From Nonomuraea turcica (GTDB lineage Bacteria; Actinomycetota; Actinomycetes; Streptosporangiales; Streptosporangiaceae): a stretch of DNA of 64,000 bases. The translations under genes were made by a program, and so were the position numbers. The stretch is taken from NCBI RefSeq assembly GCF_030718205.1, contig NZ_JAUZQF010000018.1, positions 62,001-126,000 on the forward strand, written 5' to 3'. The first letter of the stretch is position 1; each line of letters starts with the position of its first letter. Below are positions 24,215 to 31,290 of this stretch, one piece after another. Below the pieces are notes generated by a model. That model worked only from the letters and a program-made list of their open reading frames with translations, was not told where the DNA came from and ran no database searches.

Positions 24215-25449
24215 GCACGCCCGCGAGCGTCCTGATCGTCGGGGCGTCGGCCGCCGGCCTGAGCACGGCGGAGGCGTTGCGGCGGCACGGCTACCAGGGC
24301 CGGCTGACGCTGCTCGACGCCGAACGCCATCAGCCCTACGACCGGCCGCCGCTGTCGAAGCAGGTCCTGGCCGGCGCCTGGGAGCCGTCCCGCACCCAGC
24401 TCCGCACGGACGCGCAGCTGGAGGCCTTGCGGGCCGAGTTCGTGCTGGGCGAGCCCGCCGTCGCTCTGGATGCGGCGGCGCGTGCCGTCACCACCGCCTC
24501 CGGCCGCGTGCTGCGTGGCGACGCCGTGGTCATCGCGACCGGCCTGACGCCCTGCCGGCTCCCCGGCCAGAACGGCCAGAACGGCCAGGACGGCCAGGAC
24601 GGCCAGGACGACCGGGACGGGCTGGCGGGCGTGCACGTGCTTCGCGGCCTGGACGACACTCTCGCCCTGCGCCACGACCTGACCGCCGCTAAAAGGCTCG
24701 TGGTCGTGGGGGAGGGCGTGCTGGGCGCGGAGACCGCCGCCACGGCCCGCACCATGGGCCTGGACGTCACCCTCGCCGGCATGGGACGCACCCTTCTGGG
24801 TGACCTACTCGGCGACGTGGTCGGCGCGATGCTCACCCGGACGCACACCGAGCGCGGAGTACGGTTGCGGCTCGGCTCCGTGGTCGAAGGGCTGACCGGC
24901 GCCGGCGGACGGGTTACGGGGGTGCGGCTGGCCACCGGCGAGGTTCTGCCCGCCGATGCGGTCGTGGTGGCCATCGGCTCCCGCCCGGCCACCGGCTGGC
25001 TGGCGGACAGCGGCCTCACCGTGACCGACGGGGTCGAGTGTGACGCGCGCTGCCGCGCCGCCGAGGGCGTGTACGCCGTCGGCGACGTGGCCTCCTGGGA
25101 GCACGAAGGCCTCGGCAGGCGGCTGCGCCTCGAAAACCGCACCAACGCCACCGAACAGGCCCAGGTGGTCGCGGCCAACATCCTCGGCGCCGACCGCCCC
25201 TACACGCCGATCCCGTACTTCTGGACCGACCAGTACGACGTCAAGATCCAAGCCCACGGCCTGCCGTCGGCGGCAGCCGAGCTGGACATCGCCGAGGGCG
25301 ATCCGGCGCAGCACCGCTTCGCCGCCCGCTACCTCGAGGGCGGCCAGGTCACCGGCGTGCTCGGCTGGAACATGCCCAAGCAGGCCCGCCTCCTGCGGCA
25401 GCAGGCCCTGGGCACCTGGCATGCCACCCAGCCCTTCGCACCCGCGTGA
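24211..25449 (+). CDS. FAD-dependent ferredoxin reductase for a P450 system
   Basis: This 412-residue flavoprotein has an FAD-binding GxGxxG variant (LIVGASAAGLSTAE), the YDRPPLSK motif characteristic of the class I P450 and dioxygenase ferredoxin reductases, an NAD-binding VVVGEGVLGAETA, and the second FAD motif GVYAVGDVASW. It passes electrons from NAD(P)H to the ferredoxin encoded two genes downstream. A Gln-Asn-Gly/Gln-Asp-Gly repeat (about residues 119-136) is inserted near the interdomain region and is made by a 9-bp DNA tandem repeat. The start is GTG. Confidence 0.88.
   Translation: MSTPASVLIVGASAAGLSTAEALRRHGYQGRLTLLDAERHQPYDRPPLSKQVLAGAWEPSRTQLRTDAQLEALRAEFVLGEPAVALDAAARAVTTASGRVLRGDAVVIATGLTPCRLPGQNGQNGQDGQDGQDDRDGLAGVHVLRGLDDTLALRHDLTAAKRLVVVGEGVLGAETAATARTMGLDVTLAGMGRTLLGDLLGDVVGAMLTRTHTERGVRLRLGSVVEGLTGAGGRVTGVRLATGEVLPADAVVVAIGSRPATGWLADSGLTVTDGVECDARCRAAEGVYAVGDVASWEHEGLGRRLRLENRTNATEQAQVVAANILGADRPYTPIPYFWTDQYDVKIQAHGLPSAAAELDIAEGDPAQHRFAARYLEGGQVTGVLGWNMPKQARLLRQQALGTWHATQPFAPA
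24565..24618 (+). repeat. 9-bp tandem repeat inside the ferredoxin reductase gene
   Basis: Two GGCCAGAAC units are followed by three GGCCAGGAC units and a degenerate GACCGGGAC. It is in frame and encodes repeated Gln-(Asn/Asp)-Gly-type triplets without frame loss. Slippage in this stretch would change loop length only. Confidence 0.85.
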
Positions 25450-25510
25450 CGGCGGCGAACAGCCGGCCGTTCCCGGGCGACCAACCCATCCGTTCATGAG
25501 GAGATGCCGA

Positions 25511-26722
25511 ATGAGTCTCGACGAGCAGGCCCTGACCTACCCGATTCCCAACGACGCGGCGCTGGAGCCGCCCGCGGAATGGGCCGAGTTGCGCGGCAAG
25601 TGCCCGGTGGCGCACGTGACGCTGCCCAGCGGCGACCAGGCGACGCTGCTGACCCGCTACGACGACGTCAAGCAGGTGTTGGCGGACCCCCGCTTCACCC
25701 GCCAGCTCACCGCCCCGGACGCGGCCCGCTTGTCGGCGGACGGGGGCGGGGTGTTCAGCAGCGACATGGCGACGGTCATCCCGGACGGCGGGGAGGAGCA
25801 CCAGCACTGGCGGCGCCTGGTCGGCAAGTGGTTCACCGCCAAGCGCATGAACGCCCTGCGGCCCCAGATGGCGCAGATCGCCGAAGAGCTCATCGACGAC
25901 ATGGTCAAGCGCGGCGCCCCCGGCGACCTCAAGGCGTCCCTGGGCTTCCCGCTGCCGGTGTACGTCATCTGCGACATGCTCGGCGTGCCGGCCGCGGATC
26001 GGGACCGGTTCTCGTACTGGTCGGACACGTTCCTCAACCTCACGCGCTACAGCAAGGACGAGATCGACGCCGCCCAGGCCGAGTTCTTCCAGTACATGTC
26101 CGGCCACGTCGCCGCCAAGCGGGAGCAGCCGGGCGACGACATCCTCAGCGAGCTGATCGCGGCCGGCGGCCCGGAGGACGGCGGGCTGACCGACATCCAG
26201 ATCCTGGCCACCGGAATGGGGCTGCTGGTCGCCGGGCACGAGACCACCGCCAACATGATCGGCAAGATGGTGAGCATGCTGCTGGCCGACCGCACCCGCT
26301 GGGAAGCGCTGCTGGCCGACCCGAAGCTGATCCGCACAACCGTGGAGGAGTCACTGCGCTTCGACGCCAACTCCGGCTTCGGCCTGCCGCGCTACCTGCG
26401 CGACGAGACCGAGGTCAGCGGCACGGTCCTGCCCCGCGGCACCACGGTGATCTGCAGCATGGCCGCGGCCAACCGCGACGAGAGCGCCTTCGAGGCCGCC
26501 GACCACATGGACCTGACCCGCAGCCCGAACCCGCACCTGGCCTTCGGCTCCGGCGCCCACTCCTGTCTGGGTCAGGCGCTGGCCCGTACCGAGCTGCAGG
26601 TCGTGCTCGAGGTGCTGCTGCGCAAGCTGCCGGCCCTGGACCTGGCCGTGCCCGTGGAGGACCTGGAACGCGTGGAGGGGCTGGCCGTCGGCGGCCTGCG
26701 CACCGTGCCGGTCCGTTGGTGA
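25511..26722 (+). CDS. Cytochrome P450
   Basis: This 403-residue soluble P450 has I-helix AGHETT (residues 241-246), ExxR at 280-283 and the haem loop FGSGAHSCLGQ with the Cys ligand at 352. A His-rich HQHWRRL segment at 97-103 is the usual C-helix haem-propionate contact. It resembles actinomycete CYP105/CYP107-like enzymes, which oxidise xenobiotics or secondary metabolites with electrons from the reductase and ferredoxin on either side. GAGGAG lies upstream of the ATG at 25511. The substrate is unknown. Confidence 0.93.
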   Translation: MSLDEQALTYPIPNDAALEPPAEWAELRGKCPVAHVTLPSGDQATLLTRYDDVKQVLADPRFTRQLTAPDAARLSADGGGVFSSDMATVIPDGGEEHQHWRRLVGKWFTAKRMNALRPQMAQIAEELIDDMVKRGAPGDLKASLGFPLPVYVICDMLGVPAADRDRFSYWSDTFLNLTRYSKDEIDAAQAEFFQYMSGHVAAKREQPGDDILSELIAAGGPEDGGLTDIQILATGMGLLVAGHETTANMIGKMVSMLLADRTRWEALLADPKLIRTTVEESLRFDANSGFGLPRYLRDETEVSGTVLPRGTTVICSMAAANRDESAFEAADHMDLTRSPNPHLAFGSGAHSCLGQALARTELQVVLEVLLRKLPALDLAVPVEDLERVEGLAVGGLRTVPVRW

Positions 26723-26752
26723 CCGCCTGATCGACACCCGGAGGGAATCATC

Positions 26753-26953
26753 ATGAAAGTCATCGTCGACGAGGTCAAATGCTGCGGCGCCGGCCAGTGC
26801 GTGCTGATCGCGCCGGAGGTGTTCGACCAGCGCGAGGACGACGGCATCGTCATCCTGCTCGAGCCCGAGCCCGGTGCAGACCAGCACGCCGCGGTCCGAG
26901 AGGCCGCCGCCGTCTGCCCCGCCGCCGCCATCGAGCTCAGCGAAGAAGCGTGA
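26753..26953 (+). CDS. [3Fe-4S]-type ferredoxin
   Basis: This 66-residue ferredoxin has the pattern CCGAGQC followed by a distant AVCPAAAIEL, the arrangement of short P450 ferredoxins in which the position normally occupied by a second Cys is Gly or Ala, giving a 3Fe-4S cluster. It carries electrons from the ferredoxin reductase to the P450. GGAGGG lies 7 nt before the ATG. It ends the three-gene redox unit. Confidence 0.9.
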   Translation: MKVIVDEVKCCGAGQCVLIAPEVFDQREDDGIVILLEPEPGADQHAAVREAAAVCPAAAIELSEEA

Positions 26954-26973
26954 GCCGAGGGCCGATCCAGGCG

Positions 26974-27636
26974 TCAGTCCGGGTGCCTGGCCAGGTGGTC
27001 GGCGCGCCGGATCGGCTCGGGGAGCCGGTAGCGCGGGGCGAGGCGGAGGACCTGGTCCGTGGCCGTGTCCAGGGCGATGCGGTGTCCTTGGGAGACGTAC
27101 ACCGGCTTGACGCCGCGCTGCGTGCGCAGCGCCCGCCCGACCGTGGCTCCCTCGTGGACGATCGGCGTCCACGCCCCGCGCTGCGGCCCGGGTGGCTCGT
27201 GCGTGCCGACGAACGGCGTCTTGCCCACGCCCAGCGCCGGTAGCCCCGTCAGCACGCCGATGTGGCAGGCCAGGCCGAACCCGCGCGGGTGCGCCAGCCC
27301 GTATCCATCGCAGACCAGCAGGTCCGGCGTCACCGTGAGCTGCTCGAGCGCCTCGACCAGCGCGGGCAGCTCGCGAAAGGCGAACAGACCGGGCACGTAC
27401 GGGAACGCCGCCTTCCCGTGGACGACCACCTGCTCCACCACGGCCAGGGCGGCGGCGTCCAGGACGACCACCGCGGCCGTCAGGCCGTCGCCCGGGCCGT
27501 GGTAGTGCACGTCCAGGCCCGCCACCAGGGCGAAGGTGTCCGGCCCGGTGAGCTCGACGTGCCCGCGAAGCCGGTCCTGAAGGGCCTGCGCCTCGGCGAC
27601 CGTGGAGGGCCATGGATGAAGCTGCTCAACCCGCAC
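26974..27636 (-). CDS. nfi: Endonuclease V
   Basis: This 220-residue enzyme cuts DNA near deoxyinosine and other deaminated bases. Motifs are GLDVHYHG (metal-binding Asp), YVPGLFAFRELPALVEAL, LLVCDGYGLAHPRGFGLACH and GVGKTPFVG. The usual GxDGxG form is DGYGLAHPRGFG here, as in other actinobacterial members. The GTG at 27636 is chosen because TACGGT ends 7 nt upstream, consistent with a leaderless transcript, and because an ATG at 27684 would add an atypical Cys-rich N-terminus. It converges with the ferredoxin gene. Confidence 0.85.
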   Translation of the reverse strand: MRVEQLHPWPSTVAEAQALQDRLRGHVELTGPDTFALVAGLDVHYHGPGDGLTAAVVVLDAAALAVVEQVVVHGKAAFPYVPGLFAFRELPALVEALEQLTVTPDLLVCDGYGLAHPRGFGLACHIGVLTGLPALGVGKTPFVGTHEPPGPQRGAWTPIVHEGATVGRALRTQRGVKPVYVSQGHRIALDTATDQVLRLAPRYRLPEPIRRADHLARHPD

Positions 27637-27695
27637 CCGCCCTACCGTAGTGCCCCGCCCGCAGGGACAAATCGGACAACACATAGCATGTCCCC
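27637..27695. promoter_or_regulatory. Divergent leaderless-type promoters for endonuclease V and TSUP permease
   Basis: On the plus strand TAGCAT (27684-27689) ends 6 nt before the GTG at 27696. On the minus strand TACGGT (27649-27644) ends 7 nt before the GTG at 27636, with TTTGTC about 16 nt further upstream as a weak -35. A minimal ORF (ATG TCC CCG TGA) at 27688-27699 overlaps the plus-strand start. Confidence 0.45.
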
Positions 27696-28436
27696 GTGAT
27701 CTTCGGCGAAGCTCTCGGCCTGCTCGCGGTCGGCGTCGTGGCCGGTGTGGTGAGCACAGTCGTGAGCCTCGCCTCGATCATCTCCTACCCGGCCCTCCTG
27801 GCCTTCGGCCTGCCCCCGCTGGCCGCGAACGTCACCAACACCGTCGCCCTCGTCTTCACCGGCGTCGGCGCGGCCGCCGGATCGCGGCCCGAGCTGGCCG
27901 GCGAGGGCGGCCGCGTGCTGAGGCTCGGCCCGGTGGCCGCGCTCGGCGGGGCGTCGGGCGCCCTCCTGCTGCTGGTCACCCCCGCCAGGACGTTCGAGCT
28001 GATCGCGCCCTGGCTGATCGCGATGGCGTCCTTGTTGCTGGCCCGGCCACCGTCCGGGCGGGTGCGCGGCGAGCACGGGATTCTGGGGCGGGTGGGGCTG
28101 TTCACCGTGACGATCTATGTGGGGTATTTCGGCGCGGCCGGGGGCATCCTGGTGTTCGCCGTGCTGGCCGCCATGCTCGACCACCCCGCGGCCAAGGTGA
28201 ACGCGATGAAGAACGTCATGACGGGGCTGGCGAACGCGGTGGCGGCGCTCGGGTTCGCGATCTTCGGGCCGGTCGACTGGGGCGCGGCGTTGCCGCTGGC
28301 GGCCGGGTTTCTGCTGGGAGGCTGGGTCGGGCCCAAGATCGCGCGCCGGATGCCGGGCCACAGCCTGCGTTACCTGGCGGCCGTGTGCGGGCTGGCGGTG
28401 GCGCTCAAGCTGGGCTGGGACTCGTACGCGCGCTGA
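27696..28436 (+). CDS. TSUP-family membrane transporter (TauE/SafE, DUF81)
   Basis: This 246-residue protein has about eight membrane segments and the two TSUP half-repeats: VVSTVVSLASIISYPALL near the N-terminus and VGYFGAAGGILVFAVLAA in the second half, followed by the family segment KVNAMKNVMTGLANAVAA. Members move sulfite, sulfoacetate or other organosulfur anions; the substrate here is not evident. The start is GTG, probably leaderless. Its stop lies in the first unit of a 35-bp tandem repeat. Confidence 0.85.
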   Translation: MIFGEALGLLAVGVVAGVVSTVVSLASIISYPALLAFGLPPLAANVTNTVALVFTGVGAAAGSRPELAGEGGRVLRLGPVAALGGASGALLLLVTPARTFELIAPWLIAMASLLLARPPSGRVRGEHGILGRVGLFTVTIYVGYFGAAGGILVFAVLAAMLDHPAAKVNAMKNVMTGLANAVAALGFAIFGPVDWGAALPLAAGFLLGGWVGPKIARRMPGHSLRYLAAVCGLAVALKLGWDSYAR

Positions 28437-28530
28437 CGGCACGCTCTGGGCCGGTCTGTCACGCACGCTGACGGCACTTTCTGGGCCGGTCTGTCACGCA
28501 CGCTGACAGTACGCTCTGGGCCGGGTCTCG
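28431..28530. repeat. Tandem repeat, 2.9 copies of 35 bp
   Basis: Copies at 28431-28465, 28466-28500 and 28501-28530 share the core CGCTGACGGCACGCTCTGGG. The first contains the TSUP stop codon; the third encodes the last residues of the convergent GATase, whose stop lies in the second. The copies differ at only a few positions, so amplification is recent. Confidence 0.9.
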
Positions 28531-29228
28531 TAGGCGCACGCGGCACGCTCGGCGACGAGCGCGGCGAAGCGCATGGTCACCTCGCGCCAGATCGGCGTGG
28601 ACACCGGCTCGTCGGCCACCGCCGTGGCATAGACCTCGCCGGGGTCGAAGCCGTCCGCGCGCCACTCCCGGATGCGCGCAGGCAGCACCTCGGGGTGAAA
28701 CTGCACGCCCCAGGCCCGCTCGCCCACCCGGAACGCCTGGTAGGGGCACGCCTGCGTCTCCGCCAGCCAGACGGCGCCCGCGGGCAGCGCGATGATCGCG
28801 TCCTTGTGGTGCTCCACGGCGGGCACCACCGGGGGAAGCCCGTGGAAGAGCGGGTCGTCGGCGGCCTCCGGCCTGATCGTGAGCGGGACGCTGCCGTTCT
28901 CCGGCGCGCCCGCGTCTCCCAAGACCTCACCTCCCGCGACCTCGGCGATCATCTGACCGCCCAGGCAGATGCCGAGCAGCGGCACCCCCTCCGCCAGCGC
29001 CTGCCCCACCAGCCGCCGGGCGTCCGCCAGCCATGGGGCCCGGTCGTCGTCGCCGGGCAGGTAGCCGCCACCCAGCATGATCATGGCATCGTGGCCGAGC
29101 CGATCGGGCAGGGGAGCGCCGTCGTGGGCGAGCACGACGTCCAGCTCGTGCCCGGCCTCGGCCAGCCAGTCGCCCAGCCGGGCCGGGCCGCCGCTCCGGC
29201 TGTTCTGCACGACCAGCACGTCACCCAT
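28494..29228 (-). CDS. Class I glutamine amidotransferase-like protein
   Basis: This 244-residue protein has the GATase fold with nucleophile loop GICLGGQ (Cys near residue 90) and the His-Glu pair in GVQFHPEV. It resembles stand-alone GMP-synthase-like or gamma-glutamyl hydrolase-like proteins; no synthase partner is adjacent, so it may act on a free gamma-glutamyl compound. The ATG at 29228 is chosen because GGAGG lies 6 nt upstream. The last nine or so residues (RPRAYCQRA) are encoded by repeat DNA, so the C-terminus is probably not native. Confidence 0.83.
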   Translation of the reverse strand: MGDVLVVQNSRSGGPARLGDWLAEAGHELDVVLAHDGAPLPDRLGHDAMIMLGGGYLPGDDDRAPWLADARRLVGQALAEGVPLLGICLGGQMIAEVAGGEVLGDAGAPENGSVPLTIRPEAADDPLFHGLPPVVPAVEHHKDAIIALPAGAVWLAETQACPYQAFRVGERAWGVQFHPEVLPARIREWRADGFDPGEVYATAVADEPVSTPIWREVTMRFAALVAERAACAYETRPRAYCQRA

Positions 29229-29270
29229 CACACGCCTCCGCCATCCACTCGATGATCAGCCGGTCGTCGC

Positions 29271-30098
29271 TCACGGGAGGTTCGCCGCCCTGGCGGTGTG
29301 GCGCAGCAGCAGCGCGGTCGTCACCGGGCCGACGCCGCCGGGCACCGGGGTCAGCGCCCCGGCCACGCCCGCGACCGCGTCGAAGTCGACGTCGCCGGTC
29401 AGCCCGCCGTCGTCGGTCGGGTTGGTGCCGACGTCGATCACGACCGCACCGGGCGCGACGTGCCCCGCGCCGATCAGCCCCGCCCGGCCGGCGGCCGCGA
29501 CCAGCACCTCGGCCGTGGAGGTGACGGAGGCCAGATCACGGGTGCGCGAGTGGCAGACGGTGACCGTGGCGTGCCGGTCGAGCAGCAGGTGGGCGAGCGG
29601 CTTGCCGACCACGGTCGAGCGGCCGACCACGACGGCCCGCCGCCCCTCCAGCTCCACCTCGTAGTGGTCGAGCAGGGCCATGACGGCCGCGGCGGTGGCG
29701 GGCGGGAACGCCGGTCGCCCGGCCGCCAGCCGGCCGAGCGAGAGGGGGTTGGCGCCGTCGACGTCCTTGCGCGGGTCAATCGACGCGGCCAGCTCCTGCG
29801 CCGAGGAGCCGGAGGGCAAGGGCGTCTGCAGCAGCACGCCGTGCACGCCGGAGTCGCCGCTGAGCCTGGTCAGCATCTCGCCGATCTGCTCAGGGCGGGC
29901 ACCCGGCCCCAGGTCGACCACGTCGCAGGCGATGTCGACGCCGGCCGCCGCCTTGGCGAGCGACCGGACATACCACAGGCCGGCCTCGTCGTCCGTGGCC
30001 ACCACCACGGCCAGCCGCGGCTGAGGGCCCGCCGCGGCCTCGGCCTGCGTCTGGGCGCGGATGGCGGCGGCCAGGTCCTTGCCGGTCAGCGTCTTCAC
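29271..30098 (-). CDS. folD: FolD-like methylenetetrahydrofolate dehydrogenase, catalytic Lys missing
   Basis: This 275-residue protein has the FolD fold: LLQTPLPS, PRKDVDGANP, VVVGRSTVVGKPLAHLLL (NADP loop) and LTPVPGGVGPVTTALLL. FolD normally interconverts methylene-, methenyl- and formyl-THF using a catalytic Lys four residues after the Tyr in the YVxxK motif. Here the segment is YVRSLAK (Tyr43, Leu47, Lys49), so that Lys is Leu, which predicts weak cyclohydrolase activity with dehydrogenase retained. The GTG start overlaps the stop of the FchA-like cyclohydrolase gene by 4 nt, a partner that could supply the missing step. Confidence 0.8.
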   Translation of the reverse strand: MKTLTGKDLAAAIRAQTQAEAAAGPQPRLAVVVATDDEAGLWYVRSLAKAAAGVDIACDVVDLGPGARPEQIGEMLTRLSGDSGVHGVLLQTPLPSGSSAQELAASIDPRKDVDGANPLSLGRLAAGRPAFPPATAAAVMALLDHYEVELEGRRAVVVGRSTVVGKPLAHLLLDRHATVTVCHSRTRDLASVTSTAEVLVAAAGRAGLIGAGHVAPGAVVIDVGTNPTDDGGLTGDVDFDAVAGVAGALTPVPGGVGPVTTALLLRHTARAANLP

Positions 30099-30700
30099 CG
30101 GTTGATCTCCTCGCGTACCTCGGCGGTCACCCAGTCTGCCCTGGCGACGGCCGGATCCACGGCGGACAGGCGGATGTTCAGCTTCTCGCGTACTCGTTCA
30201 TCCTTGATCCCGCCGAGGTTGACCTCGACGTTCACCCGCGCGGTGGTGAGCGCGGCGCGTGCGGCCTCCGCCGCGGCGGCCACGTCGGTGACGACGTTGC
30301 GGTTGCCGATCGGCAGCAGCAACTCGCACAGCTCGATCACCCGCGTGGCCTCCTCGATCACGCGGGCCGGCGGCTCGGCGGCCCCGGCCAGCGCGGCGGC
30401 GATCGCGGCGCTGCGCTGCTCGCCCTTGGGCAGCCGGTAGGCGTCGGTGACCGCGGTGAACGCCGCCGCGTCCTCCTCGGCCAGTTTCAACGCCCGCGCC
30501 CGCAGCATGTCGGTCTCGGCGATCACGGCGACGACGGCCTCGGCGTGATCGGCGTACTTCTCGCCGGTGCTGTAGCGGGCGACCATGCCGAGCAGCGCGG
30601 CGGCCTGGGCGGCGTGCAGGGCCGCCGCCGCGCCGCCGCCCGGAGCCGGCCGCCGGTCGGCCAGTTCGGCCAGGAAGTCGACGATCTTCAAGTCGCGCAT
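30095..30700 (-). CDS. Cyclodeaminase/cyclohydrolase family protein (FchA-like)
   Basis: This 201-residue all-helical protein has the family hallmark TPAPGGGAA variant RPAPGGGAAAALHAAQAAAL near residues 17-36, and the later NVVTDVAAAAEAARAAL and NVEVNLGGIKD segments. Relatives are formiminotetrahydrofolate cyclodeaminase and the methenyl-THF cyclohydrolase FchA of methylotrophs. It is translationally coupled to the FolD-like gene, so methenyl-THF cyclohydrolase is the favoured role. The ATG at 30700 matches family N-termini; an ATG at 30721 is possible. Confidence 0.82.
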   Translation of the reverse strand: MRDLKIVDFLAELADRRPAPGGGAAAALHAAQAAALLGMVARYSTGEKYADHAEAVVAVIAETDMLRARALKLAEEDAAAFTAVTDAYRLPKGEQRSAAIAAALAGAAEPPARVIEEATRVIELCELLLPIGNRNVVTDVAAAAEAARAALTTARVNVEVNLGGIKDERVREKLNIRLSAVDPAVARADWVTAEVREEINR

Positions 30701-30728
30701 GGCGGCATTCTGCCAGCCCATGCGGTGC

Positions 30729-31241
30729 TCAATCGCGGTACATCGGCCGTGTGGCGTCCTCGGCGGCGTTCTGCGGCGGCAGGTACGGCGACGGCGCCTC
30801 ACTGTAGGCGGGCGAGTAGACCGTCGGCTCGGCCATGGAGCGCCAGCGCGACGGGAAGAGCGAGACCACCAGCAGCGACACGCCGAGCACCAGATGGAGC
30901 CCCGTGTAGGCGAGGGTGAGGTAGCCGGGCTCCAGGGAGTTGGGCAGCAGGTTGTCCGGCGGCTGCTGCACGCCCAGCGCCGCCAGCAGGGGCAGGACGC
31001 CCAGGCCGGTGAACGCCAGGCCGCCGAGGAGTGAGGCGACGGGTGACAGGCGTGAACCGGCCAGGAACGCCAGGCCGATGCCGGTGGCGACCAGGACGCC
31101 CACCGCAGGCCAGGAGATCTGGAACGCCCTTGCGGCCTCCAGACGGAGCTCGCCGACGCCGAACCACAGCCCGGCGGCGACCAGGGGAGGAAGGAGCAGC
31201 CCGGCGACCACTCCGAGGACATGACGGGCACCATTTGACAT
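30729..31241 (-). CDS. Membrane protein with four helices, unknown function
   Basis: This 170-residue protein has four hydrophobic segments (about residues 8-28, 44-62, 68-90, 107-128) followed by a Pro/Tyr-rich cytoplasmic tail (YSPAYSEAPSPYLPP). It is a typical small actinobacterial membrane protein with no known domain. The start ATG lies beside a perfect inverted repeat. It precedes the folate genes on the same strand with a 28-nt gap, so it may be co-transcribed. Confidence 0.65.
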   Translation of the reverse strand: MSNGARHVLGVVAGLLLPPLVAAGLWFGVGELRLEAARAFQISWPAVGVLVATGIGLAFLAGSRLSPVASLLGGLAFTGLGVLPLLAALGVQQPPDNLLPNSLEPGYLTLAYTGLHLVLGVSLLVVSLFPSRWRSMAEPTVYSPAYSEAPSPYLPPQNAAEDATRPMYRD

Positions 31242-31242
31242 G

Positions 31243-31257
31243 ACAAACCCCGTTTGT
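31243..31257. promoter_or_regulatory. Perfect inverted repeat beside a start codon
   Basis: ACAAAC and GTTTGT flank a 3-nt CCC centre directly upstream of the ATG at 31241. It may be an operator or an mRNA hairpin masking the start. The M1 peptidase gene ends 34 nt away, so a terminator role for that gene is excluded by direction. Confidence 0.4.
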
Positions 31258-31290
31258 GTGGTTACGCCCCAACCTACCGTGCGCGCTCCC

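Noticed and set aside
26974..27684. Longer endonuclease V starting at ATG 27684
   Set aside because: The added N-terminus (MCCPICPCGRG) is unlike the family and overlaps promoter-like DNA; GTG 27636 has better support.
27688..27699. Three-codon upstream ORF (ATG TCC CCG TGA) before the TSUP gene
   Set aside because: The -10-like TAGCAT overlaps it, so transcription probably starts downstream of its ATG; it is likely chance.
28431..28530. CRISPR array or attachment-site cluster
   Set aside because: Units abut without spacers and lie at a gene junction; no recombinase is adjacent.
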